From assembly GCA_022496185.1 (NCBI GenBank), contig WTXG01000052.1, positions 124,001 through 188,000 of the forward strand: 64,000 bases of DNA. The letters run 5' to 3'. A program made the position numbers and the translations under genes. The stretch's first letter is position 1, and every line of letters starts with the position of its first letter. This stretch comes from Multifurca ochricompacta (Eukaryota; Basidiomycota; Agaricomycetes; Russulales; Russulaceae). Shown in pieces: positions 32,638 through 45,317 of the stretch. The notes under the pieces were generated by a model, which was not told where the DNA came from, searched no databases, and saw only the letters and a list, made by a program, of their open reading frames with translations.

Positions 32638-33812
32638 TGTGATGTTTATCAAGGTTTTGCATTTATGACTTACTTCACATTTTGGGGTTTTTACAATGAT
32701 TTCTGTTACCTACACTAGATAACTAGGTACCTTATTATCTGTGTCTAGGTCTGTACAAATATTGGGGACACAGCCCCTTCCTATCCACACCAATGTCCCT
32801 CTCTGTACCATCTAGACTACCTCCCTATGATGTAGCTATGACATGGCCATGACGATGTCCCAATGCTGTTGCTCTTAGGTCTAGATAGTTATATTAGCTC
32901 ACTGTCTATCTGCTGTGTACTTAAAAGGACCTACTAGAATCTGGAGACAGACCCTAAGTCTGTTCTCCTGTACCCAATACAGGTGTATAGATCCCCAACT
33001 GAAGAGGCCCCCACTTGAGCCCCTAAGCCATGCCTTAGGAGTCTTCATCCCAATCATCTCGTGACAGGACTGAGCATCCTCATTCGATTTCATTTTCCAT
33101 GTGCACCCACTGCGACTTGCAGGGCTTGAATAATCCAGTCTTGACCCTTGATATCTTGGCTACAGAGCTTGATCCTCCTTGACACGAACTGTGTTACGCC
33201 CGGTGCGGGACGTTCCACACGACTTGTGTGACAGCGCGGTTCGTGGGTTCAGATAAGAAACCAATAAGGCCTCTTGGAGATGAAGTGGAATGAGTCAAAG
33301 TCGAAGGGGCGCTCCCTAAGACAATGTTGAACGGAAAAGTACCCGAAGTACTTGAGACAACTGAGTCAGAGATCAAAGGGGTGTCCGGAAGACAGGCACC
33401 GATGTATTCAATAAGTCAAGTCTGAGGTCTACAGTGTAGCTACAGCGGACTTATATACGTAACTTGATGGGCGTCTACGAGATAAGGACACGGAGTCAAG
33501 TGGGCCCAAATATACGGAAGCGGACGGCGTAAAGTCGAGCTTCTGATAGGGTATTAAGTAAGTGTCCGGTCATAAAGATAAGGCGATAACAAGATAACAA
33601 GTCAAGCATAAACAAACGTGCGTCAACAAGTACAAAGCGGGTCACGGGGATGGAAGTAAGGCATGTGATGGATCCCACGATGGAGACGTGATCGAGAAGT
33701 GCAAAGTGGGTGGCAGGGAGGGGTCGTCGTTGGGGAGTAGAAAGAAAACGGGGGCAGATGGTAGAGGTCGTAACAAACTGACCCTGCACACAGCTAGCAC
33801 CTGGCTGTGACA
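32638..33812 (+). repeat. 5' LTR of gypsy-2, split by a family-B LTR
   Basis: TGTGATGTTTATC... to CTGTGACA. The parts are 32638-33191 and 33781-33812. CTTAAAAGG near 32926 may serve as TATA-like box, and TAAGTCTGTTCT is at 32955-32966. CTTGA-type repeats occur before the end, as in gypsy-1. Confidence 0.88.
33192..33775 (-). repeat. Solo LTR, family B, in the gypsy-2 5' LTR
   Basis: 584 bp, TGTTACGCCCGG...GTCGTAACA on the plus strand, flanked by AACTG at 33187-33191 and 33776-33780. Confidence 0.93.
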
Positions 33813-33814
33813 TT

Positions 33815-33826
33815 AGAACAGACTTA
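33815..33826 (+). other. Self-priming primer-binding site of gypsy-2
   Basis: AGAACAGACTTA lies two bases after the LTR end and is complementary to TAAGTCTGTTCT at 32955-32966, exactly as in gypsy-1. Confidence 0.82.
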
Positions 33827-33908
33827 CAGACTTCACAAGAAATAGTACTACTCACCTGGAAACACAAGGTGACGACGACGCATCCCCTTGCATGAACCTG
33901 AAACAACC

Positions 33909-36900
33909 ATGCCTTATTCAGCACGAGAACCCCAGACCCCCTTGGCCTCCTCAACAGACAACAAATCCCTCGACTACCAGTCACCAGAATGAAACCTACC
34001 AGAACAGTCAGCCAGACAAAGATTTGGAGACATACCATTTGAAAACCAAAATCGCTTTGCATTACTTGCAAGCGATTCCCCTGCCGAAAGCCCCCAAACC
34101 AAAACCCCCACAGCACCTCTCCCATCCAGACCTCCACCCCCTTTTGAAGAAATGGCTACTATCACACTTACTGAACCAGGATGAACACATACCCAACTTA
34201 GCCACCCCATGAGACAACCAAAGAACAATTCTCCCAATTTAGGAGGCCCACCAGGAGGAAGTCCAGGAGGACACCCTGGAGGGAACCCAAGCAGGCACTT
34301 GGGAGGAAACCTAGGCAGAAATCCAGGAGGAAACCCAGGAGGGAACCCTGGAGGGAATCCGGGAGGAAACCCCCAGGGAGCCCCCATCCTGATGCCACAG
34401 GGAGGACACATGGAAGGGGCCCCTCCTTCCTACTTTGACGGCAATAGGGCCCACATGAAACGATGGTTTGCCTTGCTCGAACTCCACTTTGCCCTTAATG
34501 TGTTTGTGCCCCTAGTCCAGAACAAGCGATCCAAGGTGGCCTATGCGTTAGGAATAATTTGTGGTCCAAAGGTCGATCGATGGGTTGAGGAACAAGTATA
34601 TTGGCTGGCTGACATCAACACAGGACGAATCGGAGTTGTAAACGTGTGGGAAACATTCTGGCAAACATTCCTTGCTGCATGGACAGATGTTGTGGCAGGA
34701 CAAAAGGCATTACAGGCGCTTGAGAAATTACAAATGAAGGAGGGAAATATTGATGACTATATCGCCAAATTCTGTGACTTAGCCATTTTGTTACGCTCAG
34801 CGGAGCGTTCTGTGCGGCGTGCACGGGTCGGCGCGGGTCCATTACCTCAGCCACGAGCCTAGCACGATAAGGCTAGACTCTGGGCACTGTCTAGCTTCGG
34901 AATTGGTCAAGGTTTGGTGCTATAATCAAGCACAGAGGGAGACGGGATGAGCCAGCCAAAGGGAGCTAATCCCCTAAGGCTGTTAAGTGGGGACAGGGCC
35001 CAGCTGCTGTGCCGGAAGCACACCAAGTGCACTGGAGCCCTTAGGGAGTGGCAAAGGGGTTCAAAAGGAAGGGTACACACCCATTGCCAGAGGCAATGGG
35101 GGTCCCTGCAGGGATCTCAAGGACGCAAAAAAGGGGGAAAAGGCTTCTGATGTATTGGGGTCTAAGATCTCTAGGCTGAAGGCCCAAGAGGTCAAATCTG
35201 GGGTTGTACAAACTGTCTACAGGGTCTTATATACTGTATGGGGATCTGGTTTGTAGCTAATCAGGAACAGGGTCAGAGTCCTTATCATCCAATAGCAGAT
35301 AAGATGTCAAATATAGTCCATGATAAGGATAAGCCTTATCAGAAGCATAATCATGTGGGACAGCCCCACAGGAGTCATATCAGTGTGGGAGGATTCCCAC
35401 CAGGGTCAGGGGTAAATGGGGAGATAACAGGTCCCACAGGAGTCAGGGTGGATGTGGGAATACTCCCACAGGAATCAGAGAAGCGAATGATAAGCCAGAT
35501 GGGCCATGTGATCAGAAAGGGGTAAATGATCAGATGAAGATGCTGTGATCAGGGTCAGGGATCACATGGTCCAAAGTCACATGGTCAGGGATCACATGGT
35601 CAAGGATCACATGGCCAAGGGTCACATGGCCAGGAGTCACATGACTGGCAGAGGGTCAAGTACAAGCCAAAGTCGTCTAGTTGTCTGGACTGGTCAGATT
35701 GGCAGGGACAATGTCAGGGGTTCCTATGGGTGTCAAGCACAGGGACAGGGTCAGGAGCAGTGGCCAAGGCATAAGCCAAGGCAGCAAGGAAGGGTGGTGT
35801 ACATCCAACAGTGTAGCAGCATAACTACCAGCAGGTTGGGTGTAAATGGCAGCAAGGGAGGTCAGTCCTATGAACAATGTCACAGGAATCAGGGTAGGGT
35901 CCTGGGCACACAGGCCACAGGCATCAAGGAAGGTCCCAAGGCAACAGGCCAAGGGCATCAAAGAGTGGTCCAGAGAAGGAGGAGATCAAGGATGGTGCAA
36001 AGAATAAGGCATGGTGTGCAGGGTCAGGAAAAAGAGTAGGGTCGTAACACATTTGGGCTGGACTACACATCGACGACACAGCGCACAACAATACTTCTAT
36101 CGTGGCTTACCAACCCAATTGGTTGCGACAATGCTGACTCAAGATCAGCCAGAAAATTTTGAAGAAGCATCAACATCCACCCGACATCACCATGCAAATT
36201 GGGTTTTTATGAAAAGCCTAACAAAGAACAAAACAGCCACCTCTCTGTCACCTCGAGGAAATAAGTTCACATTCTATCACAAAAAGGACCCAAATGCAAT
36301 GGATGTGGATGTTATCAGGAAAGCAACTACCACAGAAGAAAAAGAACAATACAGAAAGGAGGGATGGTGCTTTGAGTGTGGGTGATGAGGACACTTGGTC
36401 CAAGATTGCCCCAATAGAAAACCCCAATCGAGTCCAAGTAACTCAGCCCAGACTGCCACCATCTTGGAAGCACCACTCACGACTGTGGTGGTACCCAGCA
36501 GATCTAATGGGGCGTCCACAACTTCCCCAGTGTTGGCCACTCCTACCATCAGCATGTCAACACTCGCAACAGTTCTAAAAACAATGACAGACAAGCAACA
36601 TCTTGAGCTACAAGACCAATTCAAAGGAAATGAGGATTTTTATATCACCTGAATGATGCGGCCTTCATTTGGGCTCTAGTCTCACACCATGTATTTAGAT
36701 CACCACTCAAAGCAATGAAACTATTTGTTCCCTTACATGGAGTGAATCAAGAGGCCACAATAGAAGCACTGATTGATAGCAGTGCAACTGAGAACTTTAT
36801 CAGCTACCGAACAGTAATTAAACATCAACTCCCCATAAAAAAATTAACTATCCCAAAGAAATTACAAAACGCAGACAGCTCTCCTAATGCCACAAAGAAA

Positions 36901-38188
36901 ATAGATCAATGCGTGGACCTCCTTATTACTATGGCAGGAGATACTCAGAAACATTGGTTCTATATAGCATCTATTGGATTAGATGACATGATCCTAGGAT
37001 ATCCATGGTTTGCGGCCAGCAACCCCAATATCAACTGGACCTCAGGACAACTAACACAATCTATTTCCTTCACCATACCAAAAGAACATGTCTGCCGCCT
37101 TAACATCGCACAAGAACTGGCCATCAAAGCAAAGGATAAAACGGAACGATCTTGGGATCAGATTGTGCTGTGGGAATACCATTGACATTGGAAAGTCTTC
37201 AGTGACAAAGAAGCACAACAATTCCCAGCCTTGCAGCCTTGGGATCATAAAATTGAGTTAAAATCAGATGCACCTGCTACCCTGGATTGCAAGATCTACC
37301 CACTCAGACCAGGAGAACAAGATGCACTAAACAGCTTCCTGGAAGAACACTTGCAGAAGGGGTACATACAAGAATCAAAGTCCCCTTATGCCTCGCCATT
37401 TTTCTTTATCAAAAAGAAGGATGGGAAACTGCAACTGGTCCAAGACTACTGAAAACTAAATGACTGGACCGTTCAGAATACATATCCACTTCTGCTGATC
37501 CCTGAGCTAATTGATTGGGTTCACGGAAGCACACTCTTCACAAAGATGGACATCTGATGGGGTTATAATAATGTTCAGATAGCACCGGAAGATTGCTGGA
37601 AGGCAGCATTCAAAACAAATTGCGGCCTCTATGAACCTAATGTCATGTTCTTTGGCTTGACGAACTCTCCCACAACATTTCAAACAATGATGAATGCAGA
37701 ATTCCGAGAAGAATTAAATGAACACGACGCCTCAGGAAGGGCTTGGTTCATGGTCTATATGGATGACATCCTGATCCATACTGACCAGAACCTTCAGAAT
37801 CATCATGATAAAGTGCATCGCATCCTGGACAAACTTAGCAAACTAGATCTATACCTCAAACCAGAGAAGTGTTCATTCGAACAAATGTGTATTGAATATC
37901 TCGGACTTATTCTGGAAGCTAACCAGGTACATATGGACCCAGTCAAAGTGGAGGGAGTTACTACCTGGAAAACGCCTACCACTGTCAAGGAAGTCCGTTC
38001 ATTCCTTGGATTCTGCCAGTTCTATCATCACTTCATTCAGGGGTTTAGTAAAATCGCAGCGCCCCTAAATGCGCTTACTAGCACAAAGAATCCATGGCAA
38101 TGGACAAGCCATGAGCAGAATGCCTTTGACATGCTGAAGCAATGAGTCACCTTGCAACCAGTCCTTGCCCAACCCAACTTTGACAAAC
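33909..38188 (+). pseudogene. Gypsy-2 gag-pol, 5' part (gag, PR, RT)
   Basis: A possible original start is the ATG at 33909 (MPYSAREPQTPLA), with an N-terminal extension homologous to the gypsy-1 leader ORF. A Gly/Asn/Pro repeat (GGNP units, about 34240-34385) precedes the capsid domain (34400-34785). After the family-A LTR, gag resumes at 36055 and includes the zinc-knuckle start WCFECG, broken by TGA. Protease has DSSATENF near 36775, with Gly of the DSG triad replaced by Ser. RT has YMDDIL near 37759. In-frame TGA codons replace Arg at about 36386, 37183, 37450, 37557 and 38143. The frame ends at LTR-C. Confidence 0.9.
34789..36049 (-). repeat. Complete solo LTR, family A
   Basis: 1261 bp, TGTTACGC...GTCGTAACA on the plus strand, flanked by CATTT at 34784-34788 and 36050-36054. 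Excising it rejoins the gag frame. TATATAAG is on the minus strand near 35233. It carries the hairpin cluster (35350-35475) and the CATGTGA-type minisatellite (35560-35650). It is an inverted copy of the LTR at window position 1. Confidence 0.94.
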
Positions 38189-38447
38189 TGTCACAGCCAG
38201 GTGCTAACTGTGTGCAAGTCAATTCGTGTCAAGGAGGTTAAATCAAGTGTCAATGCTTCAAGGCAATCACCAAGTTGTTCAAGCTCTGGAGGTCGCAGCG
38301 GATGCGCGCGTGAGTCGAAATTGGACAGAGACGCGTAGTCTTGTCACTAGATACTGGGGACGAAGACTCCTAAGGCGCGGCTTAGGGGCTCAAGTGGAAT
38401 CAAGGTTTCTGTCTGATATGGAACACCTGTATTGGCACAGGAGAACA
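38189..38447 (-). repeat. LTR-C, left part
   Basis: Begins TGTCACAGCCAG after CAAAC (38184-38188). It is a minus-oriented LTR of the gypsy-1/2 lineage, interrupted by copia-6 at GAACA. The other part is 44998-45317. Confidence 0.88.
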
Positions 38448-38948
38448 TGTTGAACACAGAAGATGTTCGGTGATGCTTCAGGCATCAGGTGATTAGATTA
38501 GCTACTTTGTAGATTAGATTAGATTCCGGAGTTTCGGACTTTTACTATATCTTTATTACTTTCTTTCTCACACTCCACAGTAGCTGACTGATGCACTATG
38601 TAACATGTGATTTCTGTAGTGGCCAATGGCCTTTCTCCCTCATGTTTATTGTTTGGACTTTGTCCGGCACTTGTGGACTTATTCCCAGTGCACAGACCAT
38701 CCCTTCAAAGAGTATATAAGGGTGTCTGTTTCGTCTCTTCCACTTCAGAGTTCTTCTAACCTCTGAAGTGTAAGTGCCATCTATACTATCTACTTAACTA
38801 TTAGACTAATGTTCTTTACATAGAACTTTCTTTGTCTAGGTCAGTAGTATAGTAATACAGAGTTCTTCTAACCTCTGAAGTAACTTTCTTTGTCTAGCCT
38901 AACCCGCTAACGTTTTAGTCAGTATGCTGCGCACATGCCTGTTCATCA
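38448..38948 (+). repeat. 5' LTR of copia-6
   Basis: 501 bp, TGTTGAAC...TTCATCA. TATATAAG near 38712, then the ACTTCAGAG/CTCTGAAGT hairpin and GTAAGT, and the duplicated AACTTTCTTTGTCTAG 16-mer. Confidence 0.95.
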
Positions 38949-38969
38949 GGTTATGGGCCCTGAGCACGC
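38949..38969 (+). other. Primer-binding site of copia-6 (half initiator tRNA-Met)
   Basis: GGTTATGGGCCCTGAGCACG directly follows the LTR. The complement fits the anticodon loop (CAU) and the adjoining 5' stem of an initiator tRNA-Met, as in Drosophila copia, which has GGTTATGGGCCC at this position. Confidence 0.8.
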
Positions 38970-39881
38970 TTAACTGATCTATACCTTTTTTAATTTGATC
39001 AGTCCTACACTTCTTCAAGCTCACTGCTTCAAGACTTCGTCTCTCCCAATCACAGTCACAGTGAGCTTCAAATTTTCTTTTCCTTGCCCTTAACTGTCCA
39101 CAAGGTGGTGGGCTTTATGTCCCCACCTTGATCTGTCTGGCTAGTCCCTCAGGGGATTCTTGCAAGAGGTGATGAGGGACCCTAAGCGGGTGAAACACCT
39201 TGAGTTCCTCATGTGCGCTCTAAGTAAATAGTATTCTTAGTTGTAGCTGGGTTTTCGTCCCATCCATAGTCTTAGTAGGCCCCTTGCCCAGAAGGCTTGG
39301 AGCTATAGGTTCGGTCAATGCTTGGCTCGATCCGTAAGCCAGGTTTAGCGACCTGCAGGTAGAGTTTAGGGTCTAGAACAAGGCATGGGTAGTCACTCCC
39401 ATGACGCTTGGGCTCGATACAAGTAGGCCTGAACTACTATAGTAGACACACAGTAGCTAGAGGGTCTTGTCTCTGGGCAGAAGTACCCGCTGCTTTCATT
39501 GGGGGTCCGCCCCAACCAGAGGAGATCTGATAGTCTACTATAGTCATGGCCCCAATCATCTAGGGCTTAATCATGGACTCCACCACCAGCACTAGAGGAA
39601 GGGCTCTATACCCTTTGTCTCTAGTGGAACTTGCGGTTGGCTCCTCCATGACATGACTCCCCATCTATTTACACAACGTCCCCCTGATGTGGGCTTAGGA
39701 CTTGTTGTAGATGGCGCTAGTTAGCTTACTATACTACTTAGAAGTCGCACATCAGAGGCAGGACTTTTTTAAGTTCTGAAGCATAGCGCCACAGAATGGA
39801 CGGGCCCTCTTCAATGAGACCTGGACAACTGGTTCTAACTGCTCCTTGGAACCAGGATCAACCTTTTTAAAAATCATCTCA
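38970..39881 (+). other. Structured leader of copia-6
   Basis: Non-coding, with the same hairpin set as copia-1: GTCCCTCA/TGAGGGAC near 39145-39182, GGGG/CCCC near 39500, CACTAGAG/CTCTAGTG at about 39590-39626, and outer TCATGGA/TCCATGA. Short ORFs here are not conserved. Confidence 0.72.
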
Positions 39882-42800
39882 ATGTCTTCCATCGTCTTCC
39901 CTCCCACCTTCAAGTTCGATAAGCTTGATGGTTCCAACTGGCAGCAGTGGTCGGTGTCTTTCACTGCCCTGCTTAGGATCAATGGGATGAAGAGGCACAT
40001 CACACATGATGCCCCTGAATTCCTGAATGCTCCGAAGCCAGAGGATGGAGAAAAGGACGAAGAGTACGCCAAGCGCTTTGCTTCATGGTCAGAGCCAATG
40101 TACATGGAGTGGAACAGAGTGGAGGAAATCCTCATGGGAGTTCTGGTGATGGTTACATCGCCGGAAACATACTCCCAAATTGCCTCTGACAGAACTTATC
40201 CTTCTGTCAATGCCAAATATGAGCGTCTGGAATCGCTCTATGGCTCAGTAGGTAGCATGGCCACCTACAACTTGTGGTGTTCTGTATCCTCCTTCCGCTT
40301 GGAAGAAGGAAAGCAATTCAGACCCCAGTTGCAGCGTGTGTTGGATGTGAGGAGTACTCTCAAGGAAAATGGGATGGAGATCTCTGATCTCCAGTTGAGC
40401 TTTATATTGCTCCAATCCCTACCTCCATCCTACTCAGCCATTGCTGGCTCAATCCTGGCGTCAGGTCCTCCTGACCGCCTTTCCCCTCAGGACCTTGTAC
40501 AAAGGTTCCTAAATGAGGAAAGCCGACTAGCCGGCCCCGCAGGAAGTGGTGTTGGGGCTGCCCTTAACAAGGCAGCCCATGTCAACAAAAATAAAAATAA
40601 AAAACAAGTATCTTTCACGCCACAACCTGCAGGTGCATCATCGTCCAATGATGTCACCTGCTTCTATTGCCAGAAGCCGGGCCACAAGGCTAATGAATGT
40701 CGGCAAAGGAAACAGGACAGAGCCAATGCTGATGCAGGCAAAAAGGGCAACAAGAGGAAGGGGCAAGGCCCCAGTGTACACAATAACTCCACACAAGTAG
40801 CTACTATAGTTAATGGTAGTGGCAGAATACAGGAGGTGCATGAGACACCTCGCATTTCACTTTATATGATGACCGAACATACGCAAGAAGTCAATGATGG
40901 CAGCAACCCTTGGATGATGGACAGTGGAGCCACCACTCACTTTACACCATACTTAGACGATTTCTCTGAGTATTACCCTCACAAGGGGCACTCGGTGACA
41001 ATTGGTGATGGTTCCGTAGTCCAAGTCGAAGGAACAGGCAAAGTTATACTCAAAACTCGGAACAATTACGAGTTAGAGTTAAATAACGTCTTCTATATGC
41101 CTGGTAGTGAAAGAATACTATCGACGAGCTGCATCACAGACAAAGGCGGTTCAGTGGAGTTCTCTCCATCTGAGGTCAAAATAAAATACAATAATGCTAT
41201 CATAGCGGAAGGTGTCAAGGCTATGGGACTCTATTGGGTCTTTGGGAAAACTATGCAGAATTTAAATACTGCTTCCCACAAATCTGCATCAACTAGCCTT
41301 GAAACCTGGCATTTGCGCATGGGTCATATGTCAAAAGAGGCCCTCAAAAGACATGCTCCTAAGGCTGTAAAAGGCCTTAGTATTGATAATAGCCAAGTGG
41401 AAGACAAGCCGTGTTATGGCTGTGAAATGGGAAAATCACACCGTCTTCCATTCCCTCCCTCTCAAAAGAGAGCTTCAGCACCCTTGGAAGTCATTCATAG
41501 TGACCTAGTTGGTCCTTTGCAATCCACTTCAATTCAAGGGAACCTATACTTCGCCACTTTCATAGATGACTTTAGCAGAACTGCTTTAGTTGTTGCTATG
41601 AAAGCTAAAAGTGAATTTACATCGGTCTTCAGTAATATTAAGGCATTCCTGGAAAACAAAACAGACAGGAAAATAAAGACCTTACATACAGACCGAGGTG
41701 GCGAATTCGTCAATAGGGAGCTGAAGTCAATACTTGAGAAGGCTGGCATAGAGCATAAATTGACAATGCCATATTCCCCACAACAGAACGGAAGGGCTGA
41801 AAGGTTCAACAGAACCATTATGGAAAAGGCCACCAGTATGCTGCATCATGCTGGTCTTTCCCTTGGTTTCTGGGAATGTGCAGTGCGAACAGCCTGTCAC
41901 ATATACAATAGAACGCCTATCCGTTCTAATAAGTGGAGGACACCGCTAGAACTTCTGGATGGGGACATTCCAGATGTTTCTTACTTTAAAATATTTGGCT
42001 GCCTAGCCTACTACACTGTCCCAGAGGACAAAAGACGTAAACTGGATCACAAAGCCAGGGAGACAGTCTTTGTCAGGTATGCACCCCACTCTAAAGGATA
42101 TCTTCTTTGGGACATGCATACTCGATCCTTCGTATTGTCAAGAGATGTGACATTTGATGAAGGGTCCTTCCCATCCAACCTTGCCAAGGACAGCAAGGGA
42201 AAACAAAAGGAAAAAGTTACACCTTTTGTACTAGAAGATGAGAGGCCTGTCCAGCCTCAACCAGCAATAGCCACAGTTCCTCAGGCTCCTGAAGACAAGG
42301 ACGCCGAGGTTGAGGAACAGGAGGTAGTGGAACCTCCTCAAGTAAATCCAGAGCCTACCACACCGAAAATGAGCTTGACACACACGATCAAACTATCTAT
42401 CAGACGCCCCCATCCCAAATCATGGAACCATCAGAACTCCCCGAAAGAACTCGTGCAAAGAGACAGTCTAAGAAAAAGACTGGTGGAAAATTCCCCAACC
42501 AGTATTTACTAGGGAAAGTCCACGCTCTCAGCAACGTGACCAGGCTGTGCAGGAAGATTTAGATCTTGATACTGCCCGTCCTAGACGTTCACGCCGCATG
42601 AATCCTCGATTTTATAATGAGGATAATGCAGAGTTCGTGCAAGGTTCTTCCAGACTTGGGCACATGGAGTTGCTATATGCCGCAGGTGTCTCTTATAGAG
42701 ACCCCCTGACTTTTCAGGAGGCAATGCAGTCTGACAATGCCAGTGAATGGCTTGAAGCATGTAAATATGAAATTGATGCTTTAGATAAACTTGATGTGTG

Positions 42801-44240
42801 GCGCCTTGAGGATCTTCCAAAAGGAAGAAAGGCTGTCAAATAAAATGGGTTTTTAAGCTGAAACCAGATGGACGGTTTCGTGCTAGGCTCGTGGCAAAAG
42901 GTTTCACCCAAGTAGAAGGGGTGGACTTCGACGAAACATTCTCACCAGTCGCCAGATTCGAATCACTTAGATTATTACTAGCGCTAGCTACGCTAGAGGA
43001 TTGGGAAATCCACCAAATGGATGTCAAATCGGCATTCCTACATGGCGATCTGGACGAAGAGATTTATATGGAGCAACCAGTTGGTTTCGTCGTTGCTGGT
43101 CAAGAGTCCAAAGTTTGTAGGCTACAAAAAGCATTATATGGCCTCAAACAAGCCTCCCGAGCATGGAATCTACAATTCCATGCAGTTCTTAATGAACTGG
43201 GCTTCACTCGGACGTACTCTGATGCAGGAGTATATGTGTTTCATCAAAAGGTGGAGGGTGATTCACTGTATGTCATTCTCTATGTAGATGACATTACTAT
43301 ACTTGGATCTTCCAATGATAAGATAACGTGGCTGAAGTCGTCTCTATCTAGTCGATATGAGATGACTGACTTGGGAGAAATCCAGTCATACCTTGGAGTT
43401 AACATCACCAGGGATCGTCCTAATAAGACACTGGAGATTGATCAAGCAGCCTACGTTTTATCTATTATTGAGAAGTTTGGGATGAGGGATTCCAACCGAG
43501 TATATACTCCACTTCCCTCTGGCGCTGATGTCATCTGGTCAAGTTTGATGGCCAGGCATCTACTTCTGAGATAAAGAAGTACCAACAGCTGATGGGGTCA
43601 CTGCTATGGGTGCAGATTGGAAGCAGACCTGATATCAGTTTTGCAGTGGCGCGCCTTAGTCAATATGCTTCCAACCCCTCTCAAGATCACATGCGACTTG
43701 CAAAATATGTCTTAAAGTATCTTAATAGTACAAAAGATTACAAGTTGCGGTATTCTGGAGGGAATGGGGAGAGTGGCCTTCATGGCTTTGCAGATTCCTC
43801 ATGGGGAGATCAAGAGGACTGCCGCTCTACCTCAGGCTATGTGTTTTTCTTGGCAAATGGTGCCATTTCATGGTGCTCCAGAAAGCAGAAAACAGTAGCA
43901 CAGTCCACCACTGAGGCCGAATATATGAGCCTCTCTGAGGCTGCAAATCAGGCAGTGTGGTATAGGACTTTTATGGAGGAATTAGGGTATGAGGTATCCT
44001 CCCCTATACTACTCCATTGTGACAATAAGGGTGCTGTGGATTTGGCATTAAACCCTGTCACAGGAAGGCGGTCAAAGCATATACCATCAAGTACCATGCC
44101 ATTAGGGGTACATTGAATCGCACATAATTGAATTAGTGCGAACCCCCACAGGTGAGATGCTGGCAGATGGCTTCACTAAGCCTCTACCAAGAGCATCGCT
44201 TGAAACCATGGTCAATGGACTTGGACTTATGCTGAAATGA
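39882..44240 (+). pseudogene. Copia-6 gag-pol (five pieces separated by 1-bp deletions)
   Basis: From MSSIVFPPTF the frame is open to about 42365: gag, knuckle CFYCQKPGHKANEC (~40663), protease WMMDSGATTHF (~40912) and the whole integrase (WHLRMGHMSKEALKR, CYGCEMGKSH, DDFS, HTDRGGEF, QQNGRAERFN). Single-base losses at about 42365, 42840, 43530 and 44090, and a frame change near 42510, split the RT (LYVDDI ~43280) and RNase H (SWCSRKQKTVAQSTTEAEYM). The protein ends GLGLMLK at 44240. If the deletions are assembly errors this would be an intact copia polyprotein of about 1450 residues. Confidence 0.93.
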
Positions 44241-44492
44241 GAGAGCTGGAATTTGGAGACTTTGTATACCAGTCTCACTTTCCCACCATGCCACATGAGC
44301 ACGTTCTCGACCTCGAGAGTGATGCAAGAGGTGTGTAGACTTGCATAAGCGAATCTACAACTCGTATGCAAAACTCACAAAGAGTTAGAGAAGTTGGATC
44401 TCTGGCTGGCGATATGCTCATTTAATTGTGATGGCAGTGTGCTCATCCAACTCGTTTCACATCCATGACCAGATGCCTTCAGCATGGAGGGA

Positions 44493-44992
44493 TGTTGAAC
44501 ACAGAAGATGTTCGGTGATGCTTCAGGCATCAGGTGATTAGATTAGCTACTTTGTAGATTAGATTAGATTCCGGAGTTTCGGACTTTTACTATATCTTTA
44601 TTACTTTCTTTCTCACATTCCGCAGTAGCTGACTGATGCACTATGTAACATGTGATTTCTGTAGTGGCCAATGGCCTTTCTCCCTCATGTTTATTGTTTG
44701 GACTTTGTCCGGCACTTGTGGACTTATTCCCAGTGCACAGACCATCCCTTCAAAGAGTATATAAGGGTGTCTGTTTCGTCTCTTCCACTTCAGAGTTCTT
44801 CTAACCTCTGAAGTGTAAGTGCCATCTATACTATCTACTTAACTATTAGACTAACGTTCTTTACATAGAACTTTCTTTGTCTAGGTCAGTAGTATAGTAA
44901 TACAGAGTTCTTCTAACCTCTGAAGTAACTTTCTTTGTCTAGCCTAACCCGCTAACGTTTAGTCAGTATGCTGCGCACATGCCTGTTCATCA
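44493..44992 (+). repeat. 3' LTR of copia-6
   Basis: 500 bp. It differs from the 5' LTR by a handful of substitutions and one T in a homopolymer near the end. It is followed by GAACA. Confidence 0.95.
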
Positions 44993-44997
44993 GAACA

Positions 44998-45317
44998 GAC
45001 TTAGTCTGTCTCTGTGAACTGGTAGGTCCTTAAATACAGGGATATTGACAGTAATCTAACATAACTATCTAGGCCTATGACGACTGATAGGACTGGGTCA
45101 TAGCTATGTCACAGCTACATCATGGAGGGGTGAGCAGTCTGGGCAAACCAGTGGGAGATGTAGGTGGATAAGGAGGGGCTACGTTGTTAGAAGTCATGCT
45201 AGTCTAGATGTAAATAAAAAGAGAAGCCTAATATGTATAGGCCTGGAGTGATAAGTGACGAAACACTGAAACATGAGGTTGAACACCAAAACGCAAAAGT
45301 TGAAAATACATGTTACA
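44998..45317 (-). repeat. LTR-C, right part
   Basis: Completes the LTR begun at 38189 and ends ATGTTACA, followed by CAAAC (45318-45322), which duplicates 38184-38188. In minus orientation TATTTAAGGACC and TAAGTCTGTTC are readable across the copia-6 insertion point. Apart from the LTR no gene is seen here. Confidence 0.88.

Larger units (their letters stand above)
38448..44992 (+). mobile_element. Nearly intact Ty1/copia element copia-6
   Basis: Flanked by GAACA at 38443-38447 and 44993-44997. LTRs 38448-38948 and 44493-44992 differ at only a few sites. PBS, structured leader, gag-pol and the polypurine tract GCATGGAGGGA are all present. Only about four single-base deletions break gag-pol. 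It is the innermost element of the nest and therefore the youngest there. Confidence 0.96.

Noticed and set aside
34240..34385. Short tandem repeat that could recall a CRISPR array
   Set aside because: The units are ~12 bp without spacers and encode a Gly-Gly-Asn-Pro repeat in gag of gypsy-2.
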